A DNA stretch of 11,495 bases from a bacterium (lineage in GTDB: Bacteria > Atribacterota > Phoenicimicrobiia > Phoenicimicrobiales > Phoenicimicrobiaceae), in the NCBI GenBank assembly GCA_018819665.1, contig JAHJOY010000059.1, positions 1 through 11,495 of the forward strand, in the 5' to 3' direction. Under the pieces are notes generated by a model. The model made no database searches. It had not been told where the DNA came from and saw nothing but the letters and a program-made list of their open reading frames with translations. The translations under genes were made by a program, and so were the position numbers. Shown piece by piece: positions 1 to 7,852 of the stretch (position 1 is its first letter; each line of letters starts with the position of its first letter).

Positions 1-3
1 AAT

Positions 4-1170
4 ATGAAAATTACCTGTTCTCAAGAAAGTTTATTACACGGAATTCAAACAGTACAAAAGGGAATATCCAGCAGAATTGGGTTACCTATCTACAACGGAA
101 TACTTTTTGAAGCGAATGAGGACAATAAAGTCCATCTATTCGCTACTGATTTAGAAATTGGGATAGATTGTTACATTCCAGCCCAGGTTATTGAGACCGG
201 TTCTACAGTTATCCCCAGCAGAATAATAAGTGAATTAATTAAAAAATTCCCTGAAGGAAAAATAGAGATAGAATGCTCAGATAATAACATCACTACCGTT
301 AAAGAAAGTAGTTCTAATTATAAAATTTTAGGTTTTTCCGCAGAAGAATTCTCTAATTTTCCAGAAATAAAGATAAGAGCCAAAATTAAACTGAATCAAA
401 AATTATTTAAAGAGACCATTCAACAAGTTATATTTTCCACGTCCCGCGATGAAAGCAAAACTTTTTTAAATGGAGCCCTATTTAAAATAATAGATAATAA
501 GATTGAAGCAGTTACTACCGATAGTCACAGACTATCTCTTAAAAATATTAAAGTAGTAAACATAGAAAAAACAACAGCAGACGAAGTAATAGAAGTTATA
601 ATTCCTTATCGGGCTCTATCAGAATTATCCAGACTCCTTTTAGAAAATGAGGAAGTATTTGTAGAAATCAGATTTGGGGAAAAACAGATAATGTTTATTT
701 TATTTCCTGATGGCCAGAAGAACAGTATAAGAATATATTCTCGATTAATAGAAGGCCAATTTCCTGATTATCACCAGATTATTCCAGATTCTTTTAAAAC
801 CGAAATAAAAATAAATACTGAGGAATTTAGGGATAAAATGGAAAGAATCGCCCTTTTTGTAAGGGAAGATTTAAAAACAGTAAAGATGGAAGTAGCCAAT
901 AAAAAAAATAGTCAAAAAGAGGAAATATGTGAAATAATTTTAAAAGCAGAAAGCCCGAGTATCGGAGAAGCCTCCGAAAAGATCTCCAGTTTTAAAAAAG
1001 GAGAAGACATTGCCATAACTTTTAACACCGATTATATTTTAGATGTATTAAAGGTAATAAAAAAGGAAAACACTATAATAAAATTAAATGACCCGCTTAA
1101 TCCGGCAATTATTACCCCAGATGAAGACAAAAACTATGTTTATATTTTAATGCCGGTAAGGACAGATTAA
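4..1170 (+). CDS. dnaN: DNA polymerase III beta subunit (sliding clamp)
   Basis: Encodes the ring-shaped processivity clamp that tethers DNA polymerase III to DNA and recruits other replication and repair proteins. The 388-residue product begins MKITCSQESLLHGIQTVQKG, a typical clamp N-terminus. It carries the family signature TTDSHRLS at residues 171-178 and YSRLIEGQFPDY in the third domain, and ends MPVRTD, close to the usual MPVRL-like C-terminus. It is slightly longer than the common 366-378 residues, apparently through a lysine- and glutamate-rich stretch in domain III (about residues 296-312). The ATG is only three bases from the window edge, so its ribosome site and promoter are not visible. 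It lies upstream of recF, the usual order next to dnaA and the origin. The identification is secure. Confidence 0.97.
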   Translation: MKITCSQESLLHGIQTVQKGISSRIGLPIYNGILFEANEDNKVHLFATDLEIGIDCYIPAQVIETGSTVIPSRIISELIKKFPEGKIEIECSDNNITTVKESSSNYKILGFSAEEFSNFPEIKIRAKIKLNQKLFKETIQQVIFSTSRDESKTFLNGALFKIIDNKIEAVTTDSHRLSLKNIKVVNIEKTTADEVIEVIIPYRALSELSRLLLENEEVFVEIRFGEKQIMFILFPDGQKNSIRIYSRLIEGQFPDYHQIIPDSFKTEIKINTEEFRDKMERIALFVREDLKTVKMEVANKKNSQKEEICEIILKAESPSIGEASEKISSFKKGEDIAITFNTDYILDVLKVIKKENTIIKLNDPLNPAIITPDEDKNYVYILMPVRTD

Positions 1171-1195
1171 TTAGTCGTTAGTGAATAAACCTAGC

Positions 1196-1240
1196 GTGGA
1201 GCGTATAGTGTTTAGCGTATCGAGTATCGCGTTAAAGAAA
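1196..1240 (+). repeat. Degenerate heptad array with GTTAAAGAAA tail (locus A)
   Basis: Five 7-base units follow one another: GTGGAGC, GTATAGT, GTTTAGC, GTATCGA, GTATCGC. The array ends in the tail GTTAAAGAAA. It starts 26 bases after the dnaN stop and is followed 12 bases later by a GTAGGGGC palindrome. The same layout recurs after gyrB and hom. Confidence 0.75.
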
Positions 1241-1252
1241 TAAGATTCATAC

Positions 1253-1280
1253 GTAGGGGCACAATGAATTGTGCCCCTAC
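1253..1280. repeat. Perfect palindrome, GTAGGGGC family
   Basis: GTAGGGGCACAAT and its exact reverse complement ATTGTGCCCCTAC are separated by GA, giving 13-base arms. Transcribed from either strand it would form a strong hairpin. No T-tract follows on either side, so it does not look like an intrinsic terminator. The outer arm GTAGGGGC is shared with palindromes at 5078-5105 and 9514-9521, while the inner sequence differs. Confidence 0.85.
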
Positions 1281-1309
1281 TAATACTGCTTGCCTTTTGT
1301 CTCTTGTGA

Positions 1310-1402
1310 GCGTATGGTATTACGCCTTTTGAGGGCGCATGCAATACGCCCCTACTGTTCCTTCTTTGACAATTATCTTTTATGGGGGTCGGATTTATCC
1401 GA
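1310..1402. repeat. Cluster of degenerate palindromes in the dnaN-recF spacer
   Basis: Three imperfect or small inverted repeats lie in a row. GCGTA/TACGC flank six bases at 1310-1325. At 1331-1355 a GTAGGGGC-family copy keeps its right arm, CGCCCCTAC, while its left arm has decayed to GAGGGCG. TCGGAT-TT-ATCCGA is at 1389-1402. With the array and palindrome upstream, these occupy most of the 268-base spacer. I see no credible gene there; in many Firmicutes this position holds a small S4-domain gene. Confidence 0.55.
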
Positions 1403-1438
1403 AGGTAATATATAAACACAGAAAAGGAAGAGAAGAAG

Positions 1439-2578
1439 TTGTATTTAAAAAAAGTAAGATTGAAAAACTACAGAAATTTTTCTAACTTATCCATAGATCT
1501 TGATTCCAATCTTAATATTTTTATCGGAAATAACGCCCAGGGCAAGACTAACTTATTAGAAGGGTTGAACTTAATAATCAAAGGAAGCTCTTACAGGACA
1601 AAAGAGGACAGGGAAGTAATAAAGTGGGACAATGAAAGGGCCTATCTGTTTGGAGAGATTAACAGAGACGATGAAAATATCCAAGTAGCTTTAGCTTTAG
1701 AGAAAAACCCGGAAGATTTTTATAAAAATAAACTGATTAAAACAATAAAAATAAACCAAAATATTCAAAAAAAAGCTGCTTTAAATAAAGAATTTAAAGG
1801 GGTGGTGTTTTCTCCCGAGCACCTGCAGATAATAAAAGGCGCTCCTTCTTTAAGAAGAAAATTTTTAGATGAGCAGATATCCCAAATTTACCCCCTATAT
1901 TATAAATATCTTTCAGAATATTATAGAATTTTAGGACATCGCAACAATATACTAAAGAAAGAAATTAATCAAAAAAAGAAGAAAGAACAACTCCTTATAT
2001 GGGATCCCCGGTTGATAGAGAGGGGATCTTTTTTAATTTTAACCAGAATTAAATTTATAAAAAAAATAAACCGCCTGGCTCATAAATTTCATCAAAAAAT
2101 TACCAAAGAGAAAGAAAATATAGAACTAACCTACCAAAGTAATATATTAAAAGACCAAGAAGAAGACATTTCTTCGATAAACAAAGAATTTAAAGATAAA
2201 TTAGAGGAACACAGAGAGAAAGAGATAGAACAGAGAGCCACCTTGCTCGGCCCTCACCGGGATGATTTTTCAGTATATATCAACGGGTTTAATATCGCTT
2301 CTTACGGCTCACAAGGCCAGCAACGAACAGCTGTTTTATCTTTGAAATTATCCGAATTAGAGCTAATTAAGGAAAAAGAGGGGGTCTACCCTATATTTTT
2401 TTTAGATGATGTTATGTCAGAATTAGATGAAGACAGAAGGCATTTCTTATTAGGATTAATTATCGAAAAAAAGGTCCAGACTTTTATTACCAGCATAAAT
2501 CTGGATTATTTTAATAGTAATATTAAAGAAAAAAGCAGGATATTTAAAATAGAAGAAGGGAAGATAATTAATTTATGA
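1439..2578 (+). CDS. recF: DNA replication and repair protein RecF
   Basis: An SMC-like ATPase that works with RecO and RecR to load RecA at single-strand gaps. The 379-residue product begins MYLKKVRLKNYRNF, the standard RecF opening. The Walker A loop GNNAQGKT is at residues 30-37. The conserved stretch SPEHLQIIKGAPSLRRKFLD is at 125-144, the ABC signature-like YGSQGQQRT at 289-297 and Walker B PIFFLDDVMSELD at 318-330. The start is TTG at 1439; AAGGAAGAG just upstream is a suitable ribosome site and no better in-frame start fits the family N-terminus. The stop overlaps the ATG of the DUF721 gene (ATGA), which suggests translational coupling. Length is normal for the family (about 360-380). 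Confidence 0.96.
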   Translation: MYLKKVRLKNYRNFSNLSIDLDSNLNIFIGNNAQGKTNLLEGLNLIIKGSSYRTKEDREVIKWDNERAYLFGEINRDDENIQVALALEKNPEDFYKNKLIKTIKINQNIQKKAALNKEFKGVVFSPEHLQIIKGAPSLRRKFLDEQISQIYPLYYKYLSEYYRILGHRNNILKKEINQKKKKEQLLIWDPRLIERGSFLILTRIKFIKKINRLAHKFHQKITKEKENIELTYQSNILKDQEEDISSINKEFKDKLEEHREKEIEQRATLLGPHRDDFSVYINGFNIASYGSQGQQRTAVLSLKLSELELIKEKEGVYPIFFLDDVMSELDEDRRHFLLGLIIEKKVQTFITSINLDYFNSNIKEKSRIFKIEEGKIINL

Positions 2579-2892
2579 AAAAAAAAGACATAGTTCCCTT
2601 TAAAACAGCCTTGAAAATATTTTTAAAAGAGAAAAAATGGAGTAAAAAGATAAAAGGGTATCAAATAATTAGCAATTGGGAGAATCTGGCGGGCAAGGAG
2701 ATTGCTCAATCTTCCCAGCCGATTAAAATACAGGACGAGTGCCTTTTTTTGGCTGTAAAAAGCAATGTTTGGGCTAATGAACTGAATTTAAGAAAAGGAG
2801 AGCTTATTGAAAAAATCAACCGGGAAGCGGGGGAAGAGATAATTTCTAACATTCTGTTTAAGACCCGAACACCCCAGTTTAAAAACAGTTAA
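2575..2892 (+). CDS. DUF721 family protein, DciA-like
   Basis: A small basic protein of 105 residues matching the DUF721 pattern: a tryptophan in the first helix region (ISNWENLAGKEIA, residues 32-44), a hydrophobic strand (CLFLAVKSNVWANEL, about 61-75) and a C-terminal helix and strand ending near NILFKTRT. Some DUF721 proteins are DciA, which helps load the replicative helicase DnaB in bacteria lacking DnaC or DnaI. Many small Gram-positive-type members found between recF and gyrB have no tested role. The start overlaps the recF stop by ATGA, so the two are probably made from one message. The family call is fairly sure; the helicase-loader role is inference from family and location. Confidence 0.85.
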   Translation: MKKKDIVPFKTALKIFLKEKKWSKKIKGYQIISNWENLAGKEIAQSSQPIKIQDECLFLAVKSNVWANELNLRKGELIEKINREAGEEIISNILFKTRTPQFKNS

Positions 2893-2929
2893 ACAGGGAT
2901 TTAAGGGAGGCACAAAGAGAGGGGAAATT

Positions 2930-2958
2930 TTGACATAAGCGCTATAATATAGTAAAAT
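2930..2958 (+). promoter_or_regulatory. Sigma-70 type promoter for gyrB
   Basis: TTGACA (2930-2935) and TAAAAT (2953-2958) are 17 bases apart, the ideal spacing. Transcription would start near 2965, leaving a leader of about 95 bases before gyrB. A TATAAT string at 2943-2948 is too close to this -35 to pair with it. The -35 sits in a block GAAATTTTGACA that is repeated exactly at the T-box promoter near 7847. Confidence 0.75.
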
Positions 2959-3012
2959 TAATCAGGTTTTTAGAATAATAAATTAAATCTTCACAACAAA
3001 TTATAAAAATAA

Positions 3013-3037
3013 AAACCGTGGCGGTAAGCTGCGGTTT
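3013..3037 (+). promoter_or_regulatory. Hairpin in the gyrB 5' leader
   Basis: As RNA, AAACCGUGGC (3013-3022) pairs with GCUGCGGUUU (3028-3037) over ten pairs, two of them G-U, closing the loop GGUAA. It is followed by CAUUUUG and then, ten bases after the stem, the gyrB ribosome site. The U-rich run after the stem is interrupted, so it would be at best a weak terminator. It could instead stabilise the message or affect ribosome access. No known riboswitch or leader family was recognised. Confidence 0.5.
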
Positions 3038-3046
3038 CATTTTGAT

Positions 3047-3051
3047 AGGAG
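3047..3051 (+). promoter_or_regulatory. Ribosome binding site that sets the gyrB start
   Basis: AGGAG lies eight bases before TTG at 3060. This favours TTG 3060 over the in-frame GTG at 3018, which has no ribosome site and lies inside the hairpin stem. Confidence 0.8.
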
Positions 3052-3059
3052 TTTATACG

Positions 3060-5009
3060 TTGCCAAAAAGAAAAAAGAAAACTAATAATACAGATAATCA
3101 ATACACCGCCAAACAAATACAAGTCTTAGAGGGCTTAGAGGCAGTCAGAAAAAGGCCCAGCATGTATATCGGGAATACTTCCAGTAGAGGGCTGCACCAT
3201 CTTTTAGATGAAGTAGTAGACAACAGTATTGATGAAGCGATGGCCGGCTATTGTAAAAAAATAGAAGTGGTTATCCACCCGGATAACAGTGTTACCGTAA
3301 CCGATGACGGGCGGGGGATCCCGGTTGACATTCACAAAGAAACCAAGTTACCGGCGGTAACTATAGTGCTAACCAAACTCCATGCCGGAGGTAAGTTTGG
3401 AGGAGGCGGATATCGGGTCACCGGCGGACTACACGGAGTAGGTATTTCAGTTGTAAATGCCCTTTCGGAATGGCTGGAGGTAGAGGTATATCGAGATTCA
3501 GGAATATTTTTTCAGAGATTTGAAAGAGGGGATGCCGTATCCGACTTAAAAAAAATAGGAAGATCTTCCCGCACCGGGACTAAAATTACCTTTAAGCCTG
3601 ACCCGACTGTTCTTGAAGACACCACCTTTAATTTTGATAGTATTACCCACCGGTTAAGAGAAATCGCTTTTCTAAACGCCGGGGTCAAGATTAATTTAAA
3701 AGATGAAAGGGAAGAGAATAAAGAAGTTTCTTATAAATACAATGGAGGGATAAGTGAATTTGTCAGCCATTTAAACAAAAACAAAGACCTTTTATTTCCA
3801 AAGCCTATCTGTTTTACGGGGAAGAAGGACGACATAGAAGTAGAAGTCGCGTTACAATATAATGACGGTTATATAGAAAATATCCTTTCTTTTGCCAACA
3901 ATATAAATACGGAAGAAGGCGGGACCCATTTAGCAGGATTTAAAGCAGCTATAACCAGAGTAATAAACGATTATGCCCGCAACAATTTATTGTCTAATGG
4001 TAAAAAACCATCTTTAAAAGAAGGAGAAAATAATCTTTCCGGCAATGATGTAAGAGAGGGATTGACCGCCGTAATTAGCGTAAAACTATTAAATCCTCAG
4101 TTCGAAGGCCAGACTAAAACCAAACTGGGGAACAGTGAGGTAAGGGGGATAGTATCTTATGTTGTCGGAGAAGGCCTAAACAATTTTCTTAACGAGAATC
4201 CGAGTGTAAGCAAGAAGATACTGGCTAAGTCTATTTCTGCCTTAAATGCCAGGGAGGCAGCCAGAAAAGCTCGAAATTTAATCCGCCAAAAAAACGGAAT
4301 ATTAGGATTAGGGACTCTTCCCGGGAAATTAGCTGATTGTTCGGAAAAAGACCCCCTGTTCAGAGAGATATTTTTAGTAGAGGGTGATTCCGCAGGAGGC
4401 TCTGCCAAACAAGGGAGAGACAGGAGATTTCAGGCCATCCTACCTTTAAGGGGCAAAATTTTAAATGTAGAAAAAGCACGTTTGCATAAAATATTAGATA
4501 ATAACGAAATAAAATCTATGGTTACCGCTTTAGGTATAAACATCGGGGAAGATTTGGATATTGAAAAATTAAGATATTATAAAGTGATCATAATGACTGA
4601 TGCAGACGTCGACGGAGCCCACATAAAAACTCTACTTTTAACCTTTTTCTTCCGTTATATGAAACCGTTAATCGAAAGAGGGAATATTTATATTGCCCAA
4701 CCCCCTCTCTATAAACTTGAATATAATAAAGAAAGTTATTATTTATATAACGAGCAGGAGTTAAACGATAAGTTAAAAGAGATAGACGGTAATCCTCGAA
4801 TTCAGAGGTATAAAGGTTTGGGAGAAATGAATCCTGAGCAGTTATGGGAGACCACCATGAATCCGGGAAACAGAGTTTTAAAGAGAATAGAGCTGGAAGA
4901 TAATATAGAAGCAGAAACCATGTTTACGGTTTTAATGGGGAAAAAAGTTGAGCCCAGAAAAGATTTTATATATCAACATGGCTTAGAAGTGAAGGATCTG
5001 GATATTTAA
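3060..5009 (+). CDS. gyrB: DNA gyrase subunit B
   Basis: The ATPase and TOPRIM subunit of gyrase, which with GyrA introduces negative supercoils. From the TTG at 3060 the product is 649 residues, close to the roughly 640 of Gram-positive-type GyrB and without the large insertion of enterobacterial GyrB. The GHKL ATPase part shows EVVDNSIDEA (51-60, with catalytic Glu51 and Asn55), DDGRG (82-86) and GGLHGVG (122-128). The TOPRIM part shows EGDSAGG from residue 441 and DADVDGAH from 514, giving the metal-binding Glu and Asp residues. The C-terminal RYKGLGEMNPEQLW motif is present. The first dozen residues are lysine-rich. The gene has its own promoter at 2930-2958 and a leader hairpin; gyrA follows after 197 bases of repeats. 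Confidence 0.96.
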   Translation: MPKRKKKTNNTDNQYTAKQIQVLEGLEAVRKRPSMYIGNTSSRGLHHLLDEVVDNSIDEAMAGYCKKIEVVIHPDNSVTVTDDGRGIPVDIHKETKLPAVTIVLTKLHAGGKFGGGGYRVTGGLHGVGISVVNALSEWLEVEVYRDSGIFFQRFERGDAVSDLKKIGRSSRTGTKITFKPDPTVLEDTTFNFDSITHRLREIAFLNAGVKINLKDEREENKEVSYKYNGGISEFVSHLNKNKDLLFPKPICFTGKKDDIEVEVALQYNDGYIENILSFANNINTEEGGTHLAGFKAAITRVINDYARNNLLSNGKKPSLKEGENNLSGNDVREGLTAVISVKLLNPQFEGQTKTKLGNSEVRGIVSYVVGEGLNNFLNENPSVSKKILAKSISALNAREAARKARNLIRQKNGILGLGTLPGKLADCSEKDPLFREIFLVEGDSAGGSAKQGRDRRFQAILPLRGKILNVEKARLHKILDNNEIKSMVTALGINIGEDLDIEKLRYYKVIIMTDADVDGAHIKTLLLTFFFRYMKPLIERGNIYIAQPPLYKLEYNKESYYLYNEQELNDKLKEIDGNPRIQRYKGLGEMNPEQLWETTMNPGNRVLKRIELEDNIEAETMFTVLMGKKVEPRKDFIYQHGLEVKDLDI

Positions 5010-5012
5010 ATT

Positions 5013-5050
5013 CGTATTGCGTATTGCGTATTGCGTATTGCGTGAAGAAA
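5013..5050 (+). repeat. Four perfect CGTATTG heptads plus CGTGAAGAAA tail (locus B)
   Basis: CGTATTG occurs four times without error at 5013-5040 and is followed at once by CGTGAAGAAA. The array begins three bases after the gyrB stop. The homologous element after hom (9453-9490) has four units and the identical ten-base tail. Two AAGCCAG heptads (5062-5075) follow in the same 7-base register. Confidence 0.9.
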
Positions 5051-5075
5051 GAGGTAGTCAGAAGCCAGAAGCCAG

Positions 5076-5107
5076 TTGTAGGGGCGTATTACTATAGGCC
5101 CCTACAA
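5076..5107. repeat. Palindrome, GTAGGGGC family
   Basis: TTGTAGGGGC (5076-5085) and its exact reverse complement GCCCCTACAA (5098-5107) flank a 12-base centre. The arms match those of the palindrome after dnaN, while the centre is unrelated. No T-tract follows on the + strand, so an intrinsic terminator is unlikely. Confidence 0.85.
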
Positions 5108-5110
5108 AAA

Positions 5111-5187
5111 CTGATAACTTATTATCTCTATCTAAAAACTAAAAACGAAAAACCATAAACCTATATTCTGTACTAACAACTAAGTAA
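5111..5187 (+). repeat. Degenerate period-7 tract before gyrA
   Basis: Read in sevens from 5111, the sequence gives CTGATAA, CTTATTA, TCTCTAT, CTAAAAA, CTAAAAA, CGAAAAA, CCATAAA, CCTATAT, TCTGTAC, TAACAAC, TAAGTAA. The clearest part is 5132-5166. It keeps the register of the CGTATTG array (5111 is 98 bases, or 14 x 7, after 5013). The gyrA ribosome site GGAG (5191-5194) follows. No promoter is evident in the gyrB-gyrA spacer. Confidence 0.55.
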
Positions 5188-5206
5188 ATTGGAGAATTGT
5201 TAAACT

Positions 5207-7753
5207 ATGAAAGAAGAAAAAGATAATTTAGATAATAATAAAGAAGAAAAAGAAGAGCGCGAAGAAGAATTAACAGAAACAACCAGGCACTTACTTACTG
5301 ATGTTGGGAAAGAGATAAAAGATGCCTATCTCAGTTACGCCATGAGCGTAATAGTGGGGCGAGCTTTGCCTGATGTTCGTGATGGATTAAAACCGGTTCA
5401 TCGCCGGGCATTATATTCTATGGAAAAAATGGGCAACACCCCCGATAAAGCCTATAAAAAATCTGCTCGAATAGTAGGAGATATAATAGGTAAATACCAT
5501 CCTCATGGCGATATAGCAGTATATGACACCATCGTCCGGATGGCCCAGGATTTTTCCTGTCGTTATCCTTTGGTCGATGGTCAGGGAAATTTTGGTTCGA
5601 TAGATGGCGACCCGGCAGCTGCCCAAAGATATACCGAAATTCGAATGTCAAAGATTGCCCAGGAATTATTAGCTGATATAGACAAGGAAACGGTTGACTT
5701 TGCTCCCAATTATGATAATTCCCTTAAAGAGCCGAGAGTTTTACCGGCAAAAATTCCCCAACTTTTACTTAATGGTTCTTCGGGAATTGCTGTAGGAATG
5801 GCCACCAACGTCCCTCCTCATAATTTAGGAGAGGTAGTTGATGGCGCAATAATGACAATCGAAGACCCGCAAGTTTCCGTTAAAGAATTAATGACCGCAA
5901 TTAAGGGCCCTGATTTTCCCACCGGTGGCATAATTTGCGGCAGAGCGGGAATAAGGAGCGCCTATGAAACCGGAAAGGGAATCATAAAAGTGCAGGCTGC
6001 AGTATTTACCGAAGGAGTAGATGGCGGAAAAAATGGAGGCAAGAAAAATCCCCGCGTAATAATTAAAGAGCTACCTTATCAAGTAAATAAAGCAAAGTTG
6101 ATAGGGGATATTGCCCATCTGGTTCAGGATAAAAAGATTCTTGATATTACCAATCTAAGGGACGAGTCAGACAGAAAAGGTATGCGGGTAGTTATTGAAT
6201 TAAGGAGAGGTGCTAATGTAGATATAGTGCTGAACAATCTGTATAAGCATACTAACATGAAAACCTCCTTTGGGATTAATATTTTAGCAATTTCCGAAGG
6301 CCGCCCCAAAACCTTTAATTTAAAAGAGCTGTTAGAATGCTTTTTGGCCCACCGTAAAGAGGTGGTGGAAAGAAGAACCAGATATGAATTAAAAAAAGCC
6401 AGAGAAAGAGCCCATATTTTAGAAGGGCTAAAAATTGCTCTGTCTAATATTGATGAAGTAGTGCAGATTATTAAAAAATCAGATAATGTAAAAACAGCGC
6501 ACGCTAAGCTAAAAAGCAGATTTGGTTTAAGCGATATTCAGGCACAGGCCATTTTAGATATGAAGCTGCAGCGTCTTACATCTTTGGAGACCGAAAAGAT
6601 TTTAGAAGAATATTTAGAATTAATAAAACGCATTGCCTATTTAGAAGATATATTACAAAATGAAAAGAAACTTATGTTGATAATTAGAGACGAGCTGTTG
6701 GAAATGAAGGAGAAATACGGCGATGAAAGAAGGACCGAGATAATAGAAGAAGAAGGAGAGTACGAGATTGAAGATTTCATTACCTCTGAGGATATTGTTA
6801 TAACCTACACCCGGGACGGATACCTTAAGCGCCTTCCTTTAAGCACTTACAGAAAACAGAGGAGGGGAGGAAAAGGCAAAATTGGCATGACCACTAAATT
6901 AGAAGACCTTGTAGACCAGGTGTTTGTCACTACCAACCTTCATGATATCTTATTTTTCACCAGCAAAGGGATAGTTTATAGAAGGAGAGCATATCAGATT
7001 CCTGAGGGAGGGAGGACTTCCCGAGGAGTTGCCATAGTTAATTTATTGGGCATCGAGAAAGATGAACATATTACTACGATTATTCCTATAGAAAGCAATG
7101 AAATTGCAGAATCGAAAGAAAAAAGCGGAAAGTGTCTGTTTATGGCTACCAAAAAAGGAAAAATAAAAAAGGTTCCCCTTTCCCATTTTTATAATTTAAG
7201 AAATGTAGGAATTGTCGCCATACGTCTTCTTCCAGAGGATGAATTAATTGGAGTGAGGCTTGCCGGTGAAGAAGAAAAGATCATTTTAACTACTAAAAGA
7301 GGAAATTCTACTTGTTTTTCAGGGAACCAAATAAGGCCATTAACCAGGGTCGCTTGTGGTTTAAGAGGGATATCTATAAATGAAAATGATCATCTTCTGA
7401 ATATAAGTTTAGTTAGTCCAGAAACAGATGAAGACTTATTAATAGTTACCGAAGGTGGACTTGCTAAAAGAACCCCCCTAAAGAAGTTTAGAGAAGCCAA
7501 GAAAAGGGGTGGCAAAGGAGTAAGGTCTATTAAATTAACCAAAGAAAAAGGTCTGGTAGTAGCAGTTAAAGTGGTAAAAGAAGAAGATGAAATAGTGTTA
7601 ATCAGCCAGCAAGGAATTGTAATTCGGGTCCCGGTTAAAGAGATTCGTCATACCGGGAGATACTCGCAAGGAGTTAGGGCAATGAACCTTGCTCCGGAAG
7701 ACATAGTGGCTAGCGTTGCCCTGGTATCGAGTGAAGATGTTGATCTAAGCTAA
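5207..7753 (+). CDS. gyrA: DNA gyrase subunit A
   Basis: The DNA-breaking and rejoining subunit of gyrase. The 848-residue product has an unusual Lys/Glu-rich N-terminal stretch of about 26 residues before the conserved core. The breakage-reunion domain contains SYAMSVIVGRALPDVRDGLKPVHRR and the active-site tyrosine in AAAQRYTEIRM (Tyr142, equivalent to E. coli Tyr122). The C-terminal wrapping domain carries the GyrA box QRRGGKG at residues 551-557, which marks it as GyrA rather than ParC. In the quinolone-determining region it reads HPHGDIAVYD: Ile103 stands where E. coli has Ser83, while the Asp87 equivalent is kept. GGAG at 5191-5194 is the ribosome site. Co-transcription with gyrB is likely, as no separate promoter was found. 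Confidence 0.97.
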   Translation: MKEEKDNLDNNKEEKEEREEELTETTRHLLTDVGKEIKDAYLSYAMSVIVGRALPDVRDGLKPVHRRALYSMEKMGNTPDKAYKKSARIVGDIIGKYHPHGDIAVYDTIVRMAQDFSCRYPLVDGQGNFGSIDGDPAAAQRYTEIRMSKIAQELLADIDKETVDFAPNYDNSLKEPRVLPAKIPQLLLNGSSGIAVGMATNVPPHNLGEVVDGAIMTIEDPQVSVKELMTAIKGPDFPTGGIICGRAGIRSAYETGKGIIKVQAAVFTEGVDGGKNGGKKNPRVIIKELPYQVNKAKLIGDIAHLVQDKKILDITNLRDESDRKGMRVVIELRRGANVDIVLNNLYKHTNMKTSFGINILAISEGRPKTFNLKELLECFLAHRKEVVERRTRYELKKARERAHILEGLKIALSNIDEVVQIIKKSDNVKTAHAKLKSRFGLSDIQAQAILDMKLQRLTSLETEKILEEYLELIKRIAYLEDILQNEKKLMLIIRDELLEMKEKYGDERRTEIIEEEGEYEIEDFITSEDIVITYTRDGYLKRLPLSTYRKQRRGGKGKIGMTTKLEDLVDQVFVTTNLHDILFFTSKGIVYRRRAYQIPEGGRTSRGVAIVNLLGIEKDEHITTIIPIESNEIAESKEKSGKCLFMATKKGKIKKVPLSHFYNLRNVGIVAIRLLPEDELIGVRLAGEEEKIILTTKRGNSTCFSGNQIRPLTRVACGLRGISINENDHLLNISLVSPETDEDLLIVTEGGLAKRTPLKKFREAKKRGGKGVRSIKLTKEKGLVVAVKVVKEEDEIVLISQQGIVIRVPVKEIRHTGRYSQGVRAMNLAPEDIVASVALVSSEDVDLS

Positions 7754-7794
7754 ATAAATTTAGGAAAACAAATTTTTCTATCTTTTCTTTCTCT

Positions 7795-7830
7795 TTCTTA
7801 ACTCGATACTCGATACTATATACTTGATAC
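7795..7830 (-). repeat. Heptad array in reverse orientation (locus C)
   Basis: Read on the minus strand: GTATCAA, GTATATA, GTATCGA, GTATCGA, then the tail GTTAAGAAA. Thus four heptads end in the same type of tail as at the other loci, but facing gyrA. It lies 41 bases after the gyrA stop and 22 bases before the T-box promoter. Bases 7754-7794 between the stop and the array are an A/T-rich, partly pyrimidine-rich run with no clear terminator. Confidence 0.75.
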
Positions 7831-7852
7831 TATATTTTGACCCAGCGAAATT

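Noticed and set aside
1366..1394. TTGACA at 1366-1371 as a recF promoter
   Set aside because: The -10 at correct spacing would be TCGGAT, a poor match inside a palindrome; not enough to call.
1171..1419. Minus-strand open frame of 82 codons between dnaN and recF
   Set aside because: It runs through the heptad array and palindromes, resembles no protein, and has no credible ribosome site.
3018..3059. GTG at 3018 as an upstream gyrB start
   Set aside because: It lies inside the leader hairpin with no ribosome site; TTG 3060 has AGGAG at ideal spacing and gives the expected N-terminus.
3271..3279. DnaA box (TTATCCACC)
   Set aside because: A single one-mismatch copy within gyrB coding sequence; no cluster of boxes or AT-rich unwinding element, so no origin is supported.
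5013..5075. CRISPR-like array from the regular repeats
   Set aside because: Units are 7 bases and directly adjacent, with no unique spacers of constant length and no cas genes.
5076..5107. Palindrome after gyrB as an intrinsic terminator
   Set aside because: The + strand stem is followed by AAAAAC, not a T-tract, and the minus strand has no gene to terminate there.
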